NCBI GenBank assembly: GCA_035771175.1
Contig: CM069595.1
Location: 5,746,094 to 5,810,093 of the forward strand
Length of the DNA stretch: 64,000 nt
Source: Paratinospora sagittata
Lineage: Eukaryota; Streptophyta; Magnoliopsida; Ranunculales; Menispermaceae
Reading direction: 5' to 3'
Part shown: piece by piece, positions 13,601 through 24,794 of the stretch
How positions within the stretch are numbered: the first letter of the stretch is position 1
Layout: every line of letters begins with the position of its first letter
Made by a program: the position numbers and the translations under genes
The notes under the pieces: model-generated
Told to the model about the DNA's origin: nothing
Seen by the model: the letters and a program-made list of their open reading frames with translations, nothing else
The model's database searches: none

Positions 13601-16600
13601 GAGGATATTTTTCACGGTCCAATTCATCCTTCATTGTATCTTCCCAAGAATTTGGTTCAGATTCCCTATTAAAATTTAAAAAAAAAATAATAATAAGTTA
13701 AGAAACCATAACAGAAGCTAGAAGATAAGATCGTCCGCCCATACTTATATGGAAGAAAGGATGCGCCACTTGAAAATCGTCAATGCTTTGTGGAACACCC
13801 ACCTGGAGGTAAAGTGGACCATGAGTCTGTAACCATCTTCACCTCACTTAGGATGGTAATCAAAAATTCAGGCAGATACTCATCAAAAGTTTTTTATTGA
13901 GTACTATATAGGTGATGTACACGCTATTATGATATCTAACAAAAGACTAACAAGAAACTCCTGCTTAATTTGTCCTATTCAAACAAAGAAATTTCAAACT
14001 GCATACTTAAGAGTAGGAAAAAAAATACCTAGGATTATAATAGTCCTTTCCGGGCCATATTAGTGCAGGGAAATCACCCACTTTGTGTTCAAATGTGTCA
14101 TAGCGACCAAAGCAGAGATCCAGTCCTCCAATAAAACATACACGGTAATCAACAATGACAAGCTTTTCATGGTGAGACCTATGTGCAACCATAAATGATA
14201 ATAATGGTTAACAAGACAGAGAGTAGCTATAGTTCTTATCTTTCTGAAAACATTAAGCAAGCCTCCTAATGAATTGCCTACCATAGGTAAACCCCTGTCG
14301 AAAAATGGTCAGGGTAACGCAATACTCTCACGTTTTCATGGATGTTAAGAAGTCTTCGCTTGCTATAGACACTGTTGATTTTCAAAGCAAGAGCAACTTC
14401 TTTGTAGAGAAGAATGTAAATCTGCAGACAGTCAAATATTGAATATGAACTACAGTAGATCCAGAAATAGATATTAAATATATACATAAATGAGCTCCAT
14501 GAATGACAAATTTTTATAAAGAGGTTTCAATTTAAAAATCTTAAACATGCAAAATATGAGAACATTGAAACATTCATATGAGACAAAGTATTCCACCAAG
14601 GAGGAAAAGGGTTTCATATGTTTCTGGGTGTGTTACCAAATACAGAATACAAGGGTGACTTTTACTACATATCATTCCTTTTCCTAGTGTCATATGCATG
14701 GTAGCAACAGTCAGATATTGGAAAAAGGTGCCTTGTGTTCCCCTCAAAAATTAGGAAGATTAACCATGCAATATGTGCACTCCAAATGCGCTAAACACTC
14801 CACGAAAGCATGAAAATGCAAAGCTACCAACTATATAAAGAAATTAGAGAAATAAGCACCTGAACCCCTTGTTTAGCTTTGGCCTCCAGTAAAGCATCAA
14901 GCCGAGAAGCTCCATGAGCATGAAAAGGACGCCGTAGGTACAGTTCTGGGCATAGCCACCAGTCAGTAATGAATATCTGCATTCAACTTTCAATCATTTC
15001 AGAAATTATATCGATTGAAGGAAATTGATAAGCTGAAATCAAATTGTAGTTGCATACTATCAATAGAAGAAATGGACCTCTGATTTTGCTTCCTCAATTG
15101 CAGAAGCAATAGCTTCAAATGCAGCTTTCCCATCTATAAACCATTGTGCCTCACTACCATCCTCAGTCAAGCCCCTTGGTGGTGCAAAAGAACCAAAACG
15201 GTGAGGATAGCACCAGCCCTCAGGAGGTCTTAATCCAGCATCGTTAATGGCAGCAACCCAGTCTCTAACTTTAGCATGACTTTTAGCTCTAATCTTAATG
15301 CTTCGATTACCACATGATACCTAGTAAGATTTTAAATGTTAGTTGGACTGAGGAAAGAAACATTCTATACATGCTATCTTCATTAGTAGCGACCCCAAAA
15401 AAAAAAAAAGATCCACAGAAATAAGGGGTTCAACAACTCAATAAATCTTTCTTATGAACTATTCATAAACATACCTCAATGATGAAAAGCAAAGTTTTTT
15501 TTCATTTTTGCACTTCTCTAGATATCTAAATTGCCAAACATTTTGTTCATTAAGTTTCCAAAGAATTAAGACTAACATTGAACCAGAATATTTCTTTCCA
15601 AAAATAACCTTTAATAACTCCCACAGTGATGCAATTTAGATATACTCAAGGGCTGTCCTCTATACAAGTGGCAACCAATTTTATGCATGCTGAGGATGCA
15701 AATCTTGTTTCAATGTTTCCCTAATATGTTTGAACATTGAATGCCCTTTAAAATGATTTTAAAAAAAGATATTCACTCCGACACTAGATTTTAAACAAAA
15801 AAGACACTAGATATTCACACAACACAAATAATGAGAAGGGATGTAACTATATAAGGCTGGAGAATCACCACTCCTGGGCCTTAAAGTTACTGTCAAAAGA
15901 TGTGTAAAGTGTAAACATACAAATATGAGTTCATCTAATTTGTTACCTCCATTTTATGAATATGGCAGCGTTTAAGAGTTCAGTTGAGCACTGCAAAGTT
16001 CTTTTTGGATGATGCCTATAATGTATGTATATGCAAAACCAATGCGTTTAGCATGGATATGCCACTCCAAAGGATACACCTACGTAGGAAGTGTACCAGA
16101 CATGCTCTACCATATCATAAACCACTTTTAATTAATGTTTTATTTTAAAAAATTCTTAAAGACTATTGATCCAATTCATCCTCCAAAATAATTTCTCCAC
16201 TAGTTAACACAAATAAGATGTAACACTAAAGAGAATCTTTCAGTTAAAGTTCTGCTGTATAGAAATGTTTCTTTGGCTTTCCATTTTGTATTTTATGTGT
16301 TTACAAAAAAAGAAAAAAGAAAAAGAAAACCGTAAATTCAACCAAGATAGTGCCATGTAATGCAAGAGAAATAACTTAGTGTTTGGGTTTCTAATGGCAA
16401 AGCCCCAGACACAATCAACGGTTCTACCTATATCAGACACTGAAAAATGCATCAATGTCCTTATTTCACCAGAACTAGCATCACATTTTAGATCCCATTA
16501 AGTTGTCATGAACTAAAACAAATCGAGCACATGAAAGTCCTCTTATACGTGATCACCTTGATCAACTAGCTAGAAATCCACTATTAAATATTGAAAAAAA

Positions 16601-19600
16601 GACTAATACTTTTATATAATAGAAATATAAAAGTAATAGGAATACTTACATTTATATATTAATTACTTTTATGTAATAGGAATAATTACTTTTATTGAAA
16701 TGTAATGTTACAGAAACCTCTAGAATCAAGCAGTAGAATTCTTCAGCAGCCTACCTTAAATGCATAACGTAAAGGGTTACGTTCCTTCATCTCCTTTGCC
16801 AGAGATACTCGACCTTCTCCATTTCCATCAGAGGCCGGTAAAACATCAAAAACAATAATATCTAAAAGTTTGGTATCAGAAGGATCTTCCAGCAATGCCA
16901 AAAAACCTGGTTTTAGTACTGCCCAAACCTACAAAGGCAAACCGAGTACCATAAACATCATAAACTAAGATGACAAATTGGAGTACATAGGTACGTGTAT
17001 AAATTAAAGAACTATTAGTGCATATACCGTGCAAGGTAAGTTGGCATGAACCTTCAAAACCACAAAAGAAAAAACCCCAACAAAAAGATAAAGAAAATGA
17101 AGCACTTCTTTTTAGCATCACATAACAAGTCCAATAGAAGATATACAAAACCACCCATATCAGCAGAATAGCATGTCACTGAAGCATAGTTTTAAGAATC
17201 CACCGAGGCTTACACCTTGAGGCCCACCTCACCTTGAGGCAATTGAAAATCGCCTTAAGGCTTAAGCCTCAATGGTACCCTTTCTAACTAGCACATCTAA
17301 AGGTCTTTGTTGTATGTGTCCAAACCACCTTAACTAGTTTTCTCTCATTTTACCTTCAATTGGTGTTGCTCCTGTCAATTCTTGAATATCCAAATTTTTA
17401 AGTTTTATCTTTTAATCTTTTACCATATTAATATCTTAACATTTGCATTTTTTAAACAATCAGTTTGTTCACGTGTTGTGTTTTGTTGTCCAACATTTTA
17501 TTCCATAGAATATGGTTGCCCTAATTGCAGTTCTATGAAGTTTTTCTTTCAACTTCAATGAAATGCATCAATCATATATGACTCAAGAAGCCACTCATCC
17601 ACTTAACCCATCCAACTTCAACTCTATGGTTCACATCCTTACCTATTCCTCCTTGATGAACAATGGATCTCAAATACCTAAAATTTTCGGACTTCCATGC
17701 AAAAAATACCTAAATTGGGTATATGACACCTACCAATTCACCCCCCACCCCCAACAAAAAAAAAAAAAAATCCTTCACTGACATGCATTTAGTTACCCAC
17801 TAATGTGGAAGACTGGTTAACTTGAAATAAAACATCAAATCATGCTAAACAAACTTTCCCACTTATATCCCAACTTCTAAATTACCACCATCACCAGGAA
17901 TATGATTGTGCACCCCGCATATAATCCAATGTGTAACATAATACTCAATTTAATTTTAGATGGCTATCCCAAAATGGTAGAAAGTTGATAGGAGCCACAG
18001 GTGTTGTTGCCACAATACAGGACCCCAAAATGGTAGAAAGTTAATAGGCACCACCACTGTAGTAGTGACTACATGAGTCCTACTCTTTGGCCTGAACCCA
18101 CACACAAAATCCACCATGACTCCATCTGAAATGAATATGATTCATGGGAGTTTCTCCATGTCATGCACACCCTGATTATACTCCTTTATATTAGAACCCA
18201 TGCAAGATCCTTGAAATTAGAAGAGTACCTATCACATGTTTGAATTGCCTACACATTTTTCCAAGCAAAAATTTGTTCTCAAACACTAGCAAAGTTTGCT
18301 TTAGATAACTTATAGGGGCATAGCTTCTAGCCTTCTATCTACTTGCATCGGGACTTAGCAGCTACAGATTCTCACCCCACTACTATGCAACAAATTAACA
18401 GGTTAGGCTACATGAAGAGTCTCACTTTTACCAATACAGTTTCCTTCAAGCAAAACCAACTATATGCACAAGAAAGTACAATTTGTTTTGATGTATTACC
18501 TTTTGCCAGTTGTCATTACAACAATTAAACCAACAGCATGCACAACATTTGGCATCATCTTCTGCCTTCACAATTTTTGGTAGATGTTTTACCAATATAT
18601 AATCCTCTTTCAACTTAGGCCCATACTCTGCTGCAAATGATAACTTGGATACCTCTAAAAACTTGCAAACCTACAAAACCAAGAACAACTCATTATGATG
18701 AACAAACATAGAAAGTGGAATGGCAAGGAAAGAAATATATGAAATCAGTTTAGACCTCTTCAACCAACCAACCAAGAGTTAACGTATGAAGTATCTAAAA
18801 TATACTAAGCAACATACACAACCAATTGCCAATCTCCTCTAGTAGACTAGTACAAACCATGTTATTAAGGAAAAAGAAGTTTCAGATTAAGCATCCACAT
18901 CCAGTAGCACATGAAAAACAAAAGCACTGACTTCAAAGTCCAACTCAATTGATTCATGGTCAAATACAGAAGTGTCCAATCAAATTACATATCATCATTT
19001 CACTTCAAGAAAAATAATTTCAAATAGAGAATGAAGCACATAAACATCAAAATATTTGTTTCACTTCTTATAAAAAACTATAATCAGAAGAGGGTAACAG
19101 TAGACCACAAGACTGCCACTAAATTACTTTAGAGCGTCAAGAGTACTAAAGTGATCCAATGCATATATTCTAATCAGCTCATCTGCAGGCACAAAAGCAT
19201 AGATAACTGGCAGAATTATGAAAGCAAGAATGACAGCCAGGGGGCAAGGTTACTAATTGGAATCATACATATGACACAAGAAAAAGAGAAAAGATATTTT
19301 TAGTCCTATTCATACCTCTCGGGAGTTTGCAATATCCATGTTTCCAAGAAAGTGATTTAAATACCCTTGCATTGCCACCTTTGCAGTTTCTGAAATTGAG
19401 AGTTGTCTTCCAAGTGCAGGGCGAATAATAGGAAGCGCAGCACTTGAAGGAACATCTCTGCACTCATAAGGAAAAAAAAAAAAAACCTATGAAGACCAAT
19501 AGAACCAAAAAGACATAATTTAAAATTCACCATTCAATTGATGAATCACCTATTTTTAGCACTTTCATCGTGATGCAAATGAACGGCCTCGTCATCGGCT

Positions 19601-21187
19601 TCATCATCATCTTGCACAACTGTGTTATCTCCTATTCCTAGATTTTGAAGCCACTCTTTAACCTTCAATGTCAATTCCCAACAAGAAGATAATTAGAATC
19701 CTACACCTTCTCAAATGCACCATCATGGACGTGAATATCTCATTAGGTGCCACCATGCCAATAAGCTAAACTAATTCAAGGGAAATACTGACAAACCTGC
19801 TCCTGCTTCTCATGAAATTCCTCTACAAATGCACGCTTCTTCAATGCAAAATGCAAATATATAACTTGTGATGCTTTCTTCAATAATCTCCATTTAAACT
19901 ACTAGACCAAAAAAAAAATGATCAGTTTATCTGATCCACTACTACTTATTTTTCACTGAGAAAAGAAGACAATTATGAAGATAGTGTCATAAACAAAGAT
20001 GAAACCACAAGGGTAGACTAGCTGAGCACGAAAAACAAGTTAACTAAATACATATAAATATGAAGAATGGAGAAAGGAATGGAGTAACCAGTCTAAATGC
20101 AACTTAAAATGTAATTTTTAATTAAAATAAATTACTCTAAAAAGTCACAGTCCTACCTAGAATTTAAACCGCTCCATTATCATGCCACAGCATTTTAATA
20201 ATTAGGAATCAGGAGACGAAATTTGACCTTTTATACTATGAAATGCAAATAAATATGAATGGTGAAAGAGCACACTATCAGTGTTCTTGGGTATCGCGTT
20301 CAGTGTCTTCAGAAGCAGCCTTTCTAAAAATATATCTAATTTCATAAAAAATTAAGGAACCCCTCTCTCTTCCTCCTGTTTTTCAAAGAATGCCAGTTCA
20401 ATAATTTGAAATATTGGCATTCAAGCATTCTGCGTTTCAACTCCAACAACATTAGGTTAAACAAACTTCTACAAAAGGGTAATGGACCAATCAAATGACC
20501 ACCTATGTCAAATTTCCACAGGCCATGGACGCGAGTCATTCTATTTATTTTCTTAAAACATGTTTGTCAATGTATTATGCCTTTTTATTACTTTCCATCT
20601 AAATTCTGCTTTTTTGCAGAAAATATCAACAATACATAAATACTTTCTCCAGTCAATAAGTTCTTAAATATCTTCAGCTAATCCATAATTATAATCCCCA
20701 AAGTGATTACTCTACACTGTTGAGCGTTACTGCGTTGAGCCAAATTCCATCCAGCTTTGCCACAAAACCAATTCAACAATTATGAAAAAATAAAACGAAA
20801 ACAATCTCAATCCCTAAAAATGCAGATAATTCTAATATTAAAAAAAAAACTGAAAACTGAAAACCTAAATCTACAATTCATCAAATTGCAACTAAAATCA
20901 GTCCAAATTTCCCAAAAAAAAGGCAAACAAACACGAGATCAAAACAATTAAAGATAAAAAAGAGAATCAATGAATGCCTGTTTGTATCGGAATTCAATGG
21001 TGTAAGACAGAAGCATCGGACTGATATCACCGGCATCGGGTCGCGACACAGAGATGATGGTGGCTTTGGGCAATTCGTCGAAAATCCAAGTATTCTGAGA
21101 CGAAGATAGAGAAGACGGAATCGACGGCTCCGATTGCATCTGAACGTATCTGTGGCCACCGCCGGACATGAATTGCTCCGACGCCAT
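899..21187 (-). CDS. PLDZETA1: Phospholipase D zeta (PX-PH type PLD), 20 exons
   Basis: Hydrolyses phospholipids, chiefly phosphatidylcholine, to phosphatidic acid; plant PLD zeta acts on endomembranes in root development and phosphate starvation. Exons 5' to 3': 21187-20978, 19898-19797, 19662-19550, 19457-19316, 18670-18500, 16928-16755, 15320-15078, 14976-14860, 14421-14282, 14178-14029, 13665-13509, 13423-12890, 11085-10975, 9741-9595, 9257-9060, 8756-8655, 6889-6758, 6398-6333, 1306-1245, 1148-899. They total 3321 nt, giving 1106 aa with no internal stop; Arabidopsis PLD zeta 1 is about 1096 aa. PX domain is about aa 40-195 and PH about 215-345. Two HKD motifs are intact: HEKLVIVD (aa 474-481) and HSKLMIVD (907-914). 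The C-terminus ends [13 protein letters not shown], as in the family. The start is the ATG of MASEQ; the upstream in-frame extension has no ATG. Intron 1 appears to use a GC donor. Intron 18 is 5 kb and filled with nested LINEs. Confidence 0.95.
1873..2840 (-). mobile_element. LINE B: 5'-truncated L1-type LINE with zf-RVT domain
   Basis: The minus-strand frame 2682-2023 encodes an L1 C-terminus: an [20 protein letters not shown] segment, then a zf-RVT-like zinc motif (C-x3-C ... HLFF.C...VW) and the WRERNNRIF signature, ending in a WLRNWN tail. Homology continues upstream to about 2838 (a [15 protein letters not shown] stretch also seen in LINE A). The 3' end carries a short A-run, seen as T's on the plus strand at about 1875-1886. 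Imperfect direct repeats, TGTCCATCGTTAT at 1861-1873 and TGTCCATGTTAT at 2840-2851, flank it as a target-site duplication. Only the last ~0.9 kb was copied, so the element is dead. It inserted into the older RTE fragment. Confidence 0.8.
2934..5955 (-). mobile_element. LINE A: 5'-truncated L1-type LINE with RT and zf-RVT
   Basis: Minus-strand frames run 5957-5739 (linker), 5696-5085 (RT N-terminal part, with a [18 protein letters not shown] motif and FRPISL), 5069-4710 (RT with [16 protein letters not shown] and the YADD catalytic box at about 4728-4739), then 3950-3597 and 3586-3096 (C-terminal part with a zf-RVT-like C-x2-C motif and WLERHNRIF). It is broken by frameshifts and stops. It ends in an A-run, seen as plus-strand T's at 2934-2946. 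A perfect 12-bp target-site duplication, AAAGGTCTTTCT, sits at 2922-2933 and 5956-5967. The endonuclease domain is missing, typical of 5' truncation during target-primed reverse transcription. A poly(C) run lies at about 4287-4302. Confidence 0.9.
10421..10757. repeat. 187-bp tandem duplication with a (GA)n microsatellite
   Basis: A block starting near 10421 (reading ATTCAACACTTCATCTGCCC and ending CTTTACCCAAGTTT) recurs 187 bp downstream with only a few substitutions. The copies are about 10426-10568 and 10613-10755. A (GA)n tract of about 40 bp at 10570-10610 fills the junction. It lies in intron 13 of the PLD zeta gene and has no coding content. The near identity of the copies suggests a recent duplication, probably helped by the GA repeat. 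Confidence 0.9.
17280..17390 (-). mobile_element. RTE-type LINE fragment, second copy
   Basis: On the minus strand this reads [17 protein letters not shown] followed by VLVRK, the C-terminal signature of RTE-clade LINEs, with one stop. The plus-strand sequence CTAACTAGCACATCTAAAGG is nearly identical to the sequence flanking LINE A in intron 18 (2908-2925). It therefore shows what that locus looked like before LINE A inserted. It lies in intron 5 of the PLD zeta gene. The sequence up to about 17700 may belong to the same element but I cannot confirm that. Confidence 0.65.
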
Positions 21188-21904
21188 TGAAATCCACCAC
21201 CAAGATTGTTTCTTCTCCCTCTGATTCTGATCCGGAATACCTCGCTGAGATCCGGAGCGTTTCACCGGATAACCGAGTTAGCATGTCCTTTCCAAAACGT
21301 TTTTTTTTTTTTTTTTTTTTTGTGTGTGGGTTTCGTTTTGCTTGCACAAAGTCCAGAAGAACAAGTTTGCTGCGCTCTGGTTTTCGCCAGCCTTCGAAGG
21401 TCAGGAAATTGCCGTTGGAGACGTAAACGTTTCGGACACCGTGCCTTTGCTCCACATCATCGACGGTCCACGTTGCTCAATCTTGTGAATCCAACGGTGC
21501 ATCAGTTTCTGGCATCGTGGACGTGCGTCTCATCTGATCATTTGAAGCTGGGCCTGAAGCCCGGGCTTTGGCCCATGGAAACTAAGCCTCGATCTAGCGT
21601 CCACGTGGCGCAATCATGGTTGTATATAAGCTGGTCAACCATGGCACGCCAGAGATCTGTGGGGTCAGTGGTGGTAACATGTGGCAAGCTAATATCTCGG
21701 GCGTGGGATAATTGAAATGAATATTAGTTGAAGAGTCGATCGGCATATCTCAAACTGCTTCAAACTTGTGATCATATAAATTAAATGGGTTTGATATGTA
21801 CTCTATATATATGAAATAAAAAATTTTGCTTTCAAAAAATAATAATAAGAATAACAAAATAAAATAAAAATATTTAAGCTATTCACCGTTAAGCCATTTT
21901 TTGT
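21188..21904. promoter_or_regulatory. Upstream region and probable promoter of PLD zeta
   Basis: This stretch lies directly upstream of the minus-strand PLD zeta start. It contains a plus-strand T-run at 21301-21320 and is markedly less AT-rich at 21190-21700 than the flanking DNA, as expected for a 5' UTR and proximal promoter. No clear TATA box is visible at a fixed distance. Open frames in this interval on both strands lack ATG starts, splice sites or family resemblance, so I do not call a gene. Confidence 0.5.
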
Positions 21905-22085
21905 TCACATAAAAGTGTCCTCCTATCTTTCGGATCGAGATTAATTCTTTCGGGGTTCAAGGTTCTGCAGGAGGTTATAAATGTCTCTCTCACCCAGAAT
22001 TTGACTGAAATAGGGCTTGAACCCGTAATTTGGTCTCTCAATCTGTCTCAGGATCCGCTCCTTATACCAGTAGACCAATTCATGG
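21905..22085 (-). mobile_element. tRNA-derived SINE-like element
   Basis: Read on the minus strand, the element starts with TTGGTCTACTGGTATAAGG (A-box-like, about 22060-22082), followed about 40 bp later by the perfect B-box-like palindrome GGGTTCAAGCCC (22013-22024). Together they resemble an RNA polymerase III internal promoter. The body continues for about 110 bp to roughly 21905. No intact cloverleaf can be drawn across the interval, so it is a SINE-like element and not a tRNA gene. I could not define a target-site duplication. Confidence 0.55.
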
Positions 22086-22369
22086 TTGGTTTTTTATTGA
22101 TGTCATATATAAGAATGTATGTATAAGAATAAAAGGCTTAATAGTAGCAAAGCAACAGGAAAAGTCTTTCATATAGGCTGCCATCAAAAGCTTTCGTGTT
22201 TTTTTTTCCCCTCAAGTGGATTAGGTTTCTTTCTGTGGTAAGGTTGCCAACCGAGACAGTTATACTTAACCAAGCATGAATATGTTGTTTAAGCAATTAT
22301 CCAAATTTAAAATTAAATTTGGGTCGTGAAGGTCATTTTTTTTTGACACGTCAAATTAATGATAACTAA

Positions 22370-22773
22370 GAGCATCTTCAATGTAAAAGTAAATTGTATT
22401 TAAAAAAAAATATTATGTCATTAATGTCAAGAGACTTGCTTCTTATATGATATAAAATTAAACTTCATAGACAATCAAGTTAAAAAGTGGTCTCTAATGC
22501 TTTCATGAATTGTACACATTTTGATAAGGTGTTATTTTTTTTTTTTTTTATTTTAATAGTATAGTTATAGTAATTTGATGAGTCAACAATAGATGGTTGT
22601 CCAACAAATCGTTTAAAAGTATACGGTAATGTTGACAAACTCTTTTTTTTTGCTAACTCAACTTAACATTGAATGTCAATAATTGCATTGGAGAATGTTT
22701 TTTTTACACAATGTTCATTTATTCTATGTGACAATTAATTTTTTCACAATCCACATTTACATTGAAAATACTC
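22370..22773. mobile_element. Tourist-like (PIF/Harbinger) MITE
   Basis: A 404-bp AT-rich element with inverted termini. The left end begins GAGCATCTTCAATGTAAA; the reverse complement of the right end begins GAGTATTTTCAATGTAAA. It is flanked by the trinucleotide TAA on both sides (22367-22369 and 22774-22776), the target duplication expected of PIF/Harbinger elements. There is no open frame, so it is non-autonomous. Confidence 0.8.
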
Positions 22774-22994
22774 TAATATTCTTAATAAACACTAAGAAGT
22801 TGTGCTTTTCTAAATGACCTCATTATATTTCTATTATATCACATGAAATCTCGAAGAAACCAAAACTATTAAGAAGAGAAAGATTAATAAACGGGGGAGA
22901 AAATACAAGTGTAGATGTTCTCTACGGATGCCGGAGTACCCACATTTCAGGCTGTCTTTTGTGCACATATTCATTATATCACGTTTGCTCGTGT

Positions 22995-23220
22995 TTTTTT
23001 TTTCTTGACAACTGACACATGATTAAACAATACTGGGACCCCAGTATAGGAAGGCGTTGTACAAAAGGGACAGTGAGACCACCATCAAAGATAACAGATG
23101 ATCTAACTCCCATAAGGGGGAGACAAAACCCCCATTGCCCAACTACTGTGGTGTGGGGAACTTAAAATCTCTCCTTCTAAGAGGGAAAAGAGTATACAAA
23201 CCATCACCTACGGAAGGATG
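22995..23220 (-). mobile_element. Possible LINE 3'-end remnant
   Basis: A plus-strand T-run at about 22997-23006, followed by moderately GC-rich sequence to about 23220, has the form of a LINE 3' UTR plus poly(A) tail in reverse orientation, like the tail of LINE A. No coding sequence remains and no target duplication was found. The region 23221-23460 after it is AT-rich and shows nothing I recognise. Confidence 0.3.
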
Positions 23221-23640
23221 TATACTTAAAAATAACAATCAAGCTCAAATAATGCATGTATACTTAAAAATAATGAGTAATGCTACGTTAATTAAAATAA
23301 AGATTACTAAATAAATTATATCACATTACCCATTAAATACATAATTCAATGCAATTCAAAAACAATAAAGTAATGTAGTAAGCAAGGCAACACAAGGTCA
23401 CCACACTTTGATTGTTAGTATTATTATAAAATGAAAACGATATTCTAACCATAAAAATGCTAGTTGCTAACTCGCGAAAACGATTTCACTCGCCCCACTC
23501 GACTCGGAATCGATCCGATTTAGTTAAACCATTTCAGCACTCGCGCAAAACTAAAAACCCTTCTCAACCAAGTAGCGAAAGCTTTCGCACAAGGAAGAAG
23601 ACGAAGAAGAGCTAAGCAAGCGAAGCTCATCACCCCAGCA

Positions 23641-24794
23641 ATGGCGCACTTAACCAGACGAACTCTCTTCACTATCCTCCCTCGAAACCTCAATTCCCCC
23701 ACTCCCTTTTCCTCTACTATTCGCTCCCGGTTCGCACTCGCACTACTCGAGAAGCAGCACCAGCAATTCGTTCAGGAGTCGAGAAAAATCCCAAGTCGAA
23801 CCAAAACCTCCGGTTCGGGCTACTCTCCATTAAACGATCCGTCTCCGAATTGGAGCAACAGACCACCGAAGGAGACGATTCTGCTCGACGGGTGCGACTA
23901 CGAGCATTGGCTTATAGTGATGGAGTTCCCAAACGATCCGAAACCCTCCGAAGATGATATGATTGCTGCCTACGTCCAAACACTTGCTACAGTACTTGGA
24001 AGGTTTTTTTTGCCATACCCTTTTTCTATTATCGTTCTCTTTGTCGATTTTTAATGTAAAGTTTCGATTTTTATGCTGTTTTTATGGTGTTCTGGTTGTT
24101 CGGTGTTAGTGAAGAGGAGGCTAAGAAGAAGATTTATTCTGTTTGTACCGCGACTTATACTGGTTTCGGCGCTTTGATATCAGAGGAACTCTCTAACAAA
24201 GTTAAAAGTATGAAGGTTCAAGGGTCCTTTTTTAGTTTTATGAATCATTTTAGTAATTAAGTTAGTAGAATTTGGAATTGTTATTAATAATTCTTCTGTT
24301 TATTTTCTTTTATTTTAATTGATTATTTTGCCTAGCAAAAAAGTATAAATTGATTTTAGTATCTGGATGGATTTAGCATCCATGAGCTTGATTTTTTCTT
24401 GGGTAATTTGGATTGGATAGGTCTGCCTGGTGTTCTTTGGGTGTTGCCTGATTCGTATCTAGACGTTCCAAACCAAGATTACGGAGGTGAGCACTATTCC
24501 CATAAGTTGGGTAGTTGTTTTCTGATGGACGCTTATGTATGGTTCTTTAGTTTGAAGTGTTTGCAATGTGATGAATTTTAAATAGGGGATTTGTTTGTTG
24601 ATGGAAAAGTCATTCATAGACCACAATTTCGGTTTGACCAGAGGCAACAAACCCGGAGCAGGCCTCGCCCCAGGTATGATAGGCGCAGGGAAACAATGCA
24701 GGTTGAAAGGAGAGAGCCAATTCAGAGAGACGGCTGGGGTCAAGAACGAAGAGAACCTGTATCCCAACCGACCATGCCTGGTGGTCAAAATTAA
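23641..24794 (+). CDS. MORF3: Multiple organellar RNA editing factor, MORF3-like
   Basis: MORF/RIP proteins bind PPR editing factors and each other and are needed for C-to-U editing of organellar transcripts; MORF3 acts in mitochondria. Exons: 23641-24002, 24110-24207, 24421-24486, 24586-24794 (735 nt, 244 aa, the length of Arabidopsis MORF3 as I recall it). The Arg/Ser-rich N-terminus ([20 protein letters not shown]) fits a transit peptide. The conserved MORF box starts near aa 77 ([20 protein letters not shown]) and runs through the [15 protein letters not shown] and [17 protein letters not shown] segments. The basic tail ([20 protein letters not shown]) is typical of the MORF3 branch. All introns are GT-AG and the start is the first ATG of the frame. 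Assignment to MORF3 over other MORFs rests on length, tail and N-terminus. Confidence 0.93.

Noticed and set aside
21188..21265. In-frame N-terminal extension of PLD zeta upstream of MASEQ
   Set aside because: It begins at a GTG, not ATG, and has no resemblance to the family; MASEQ is the conserved N-terminus.
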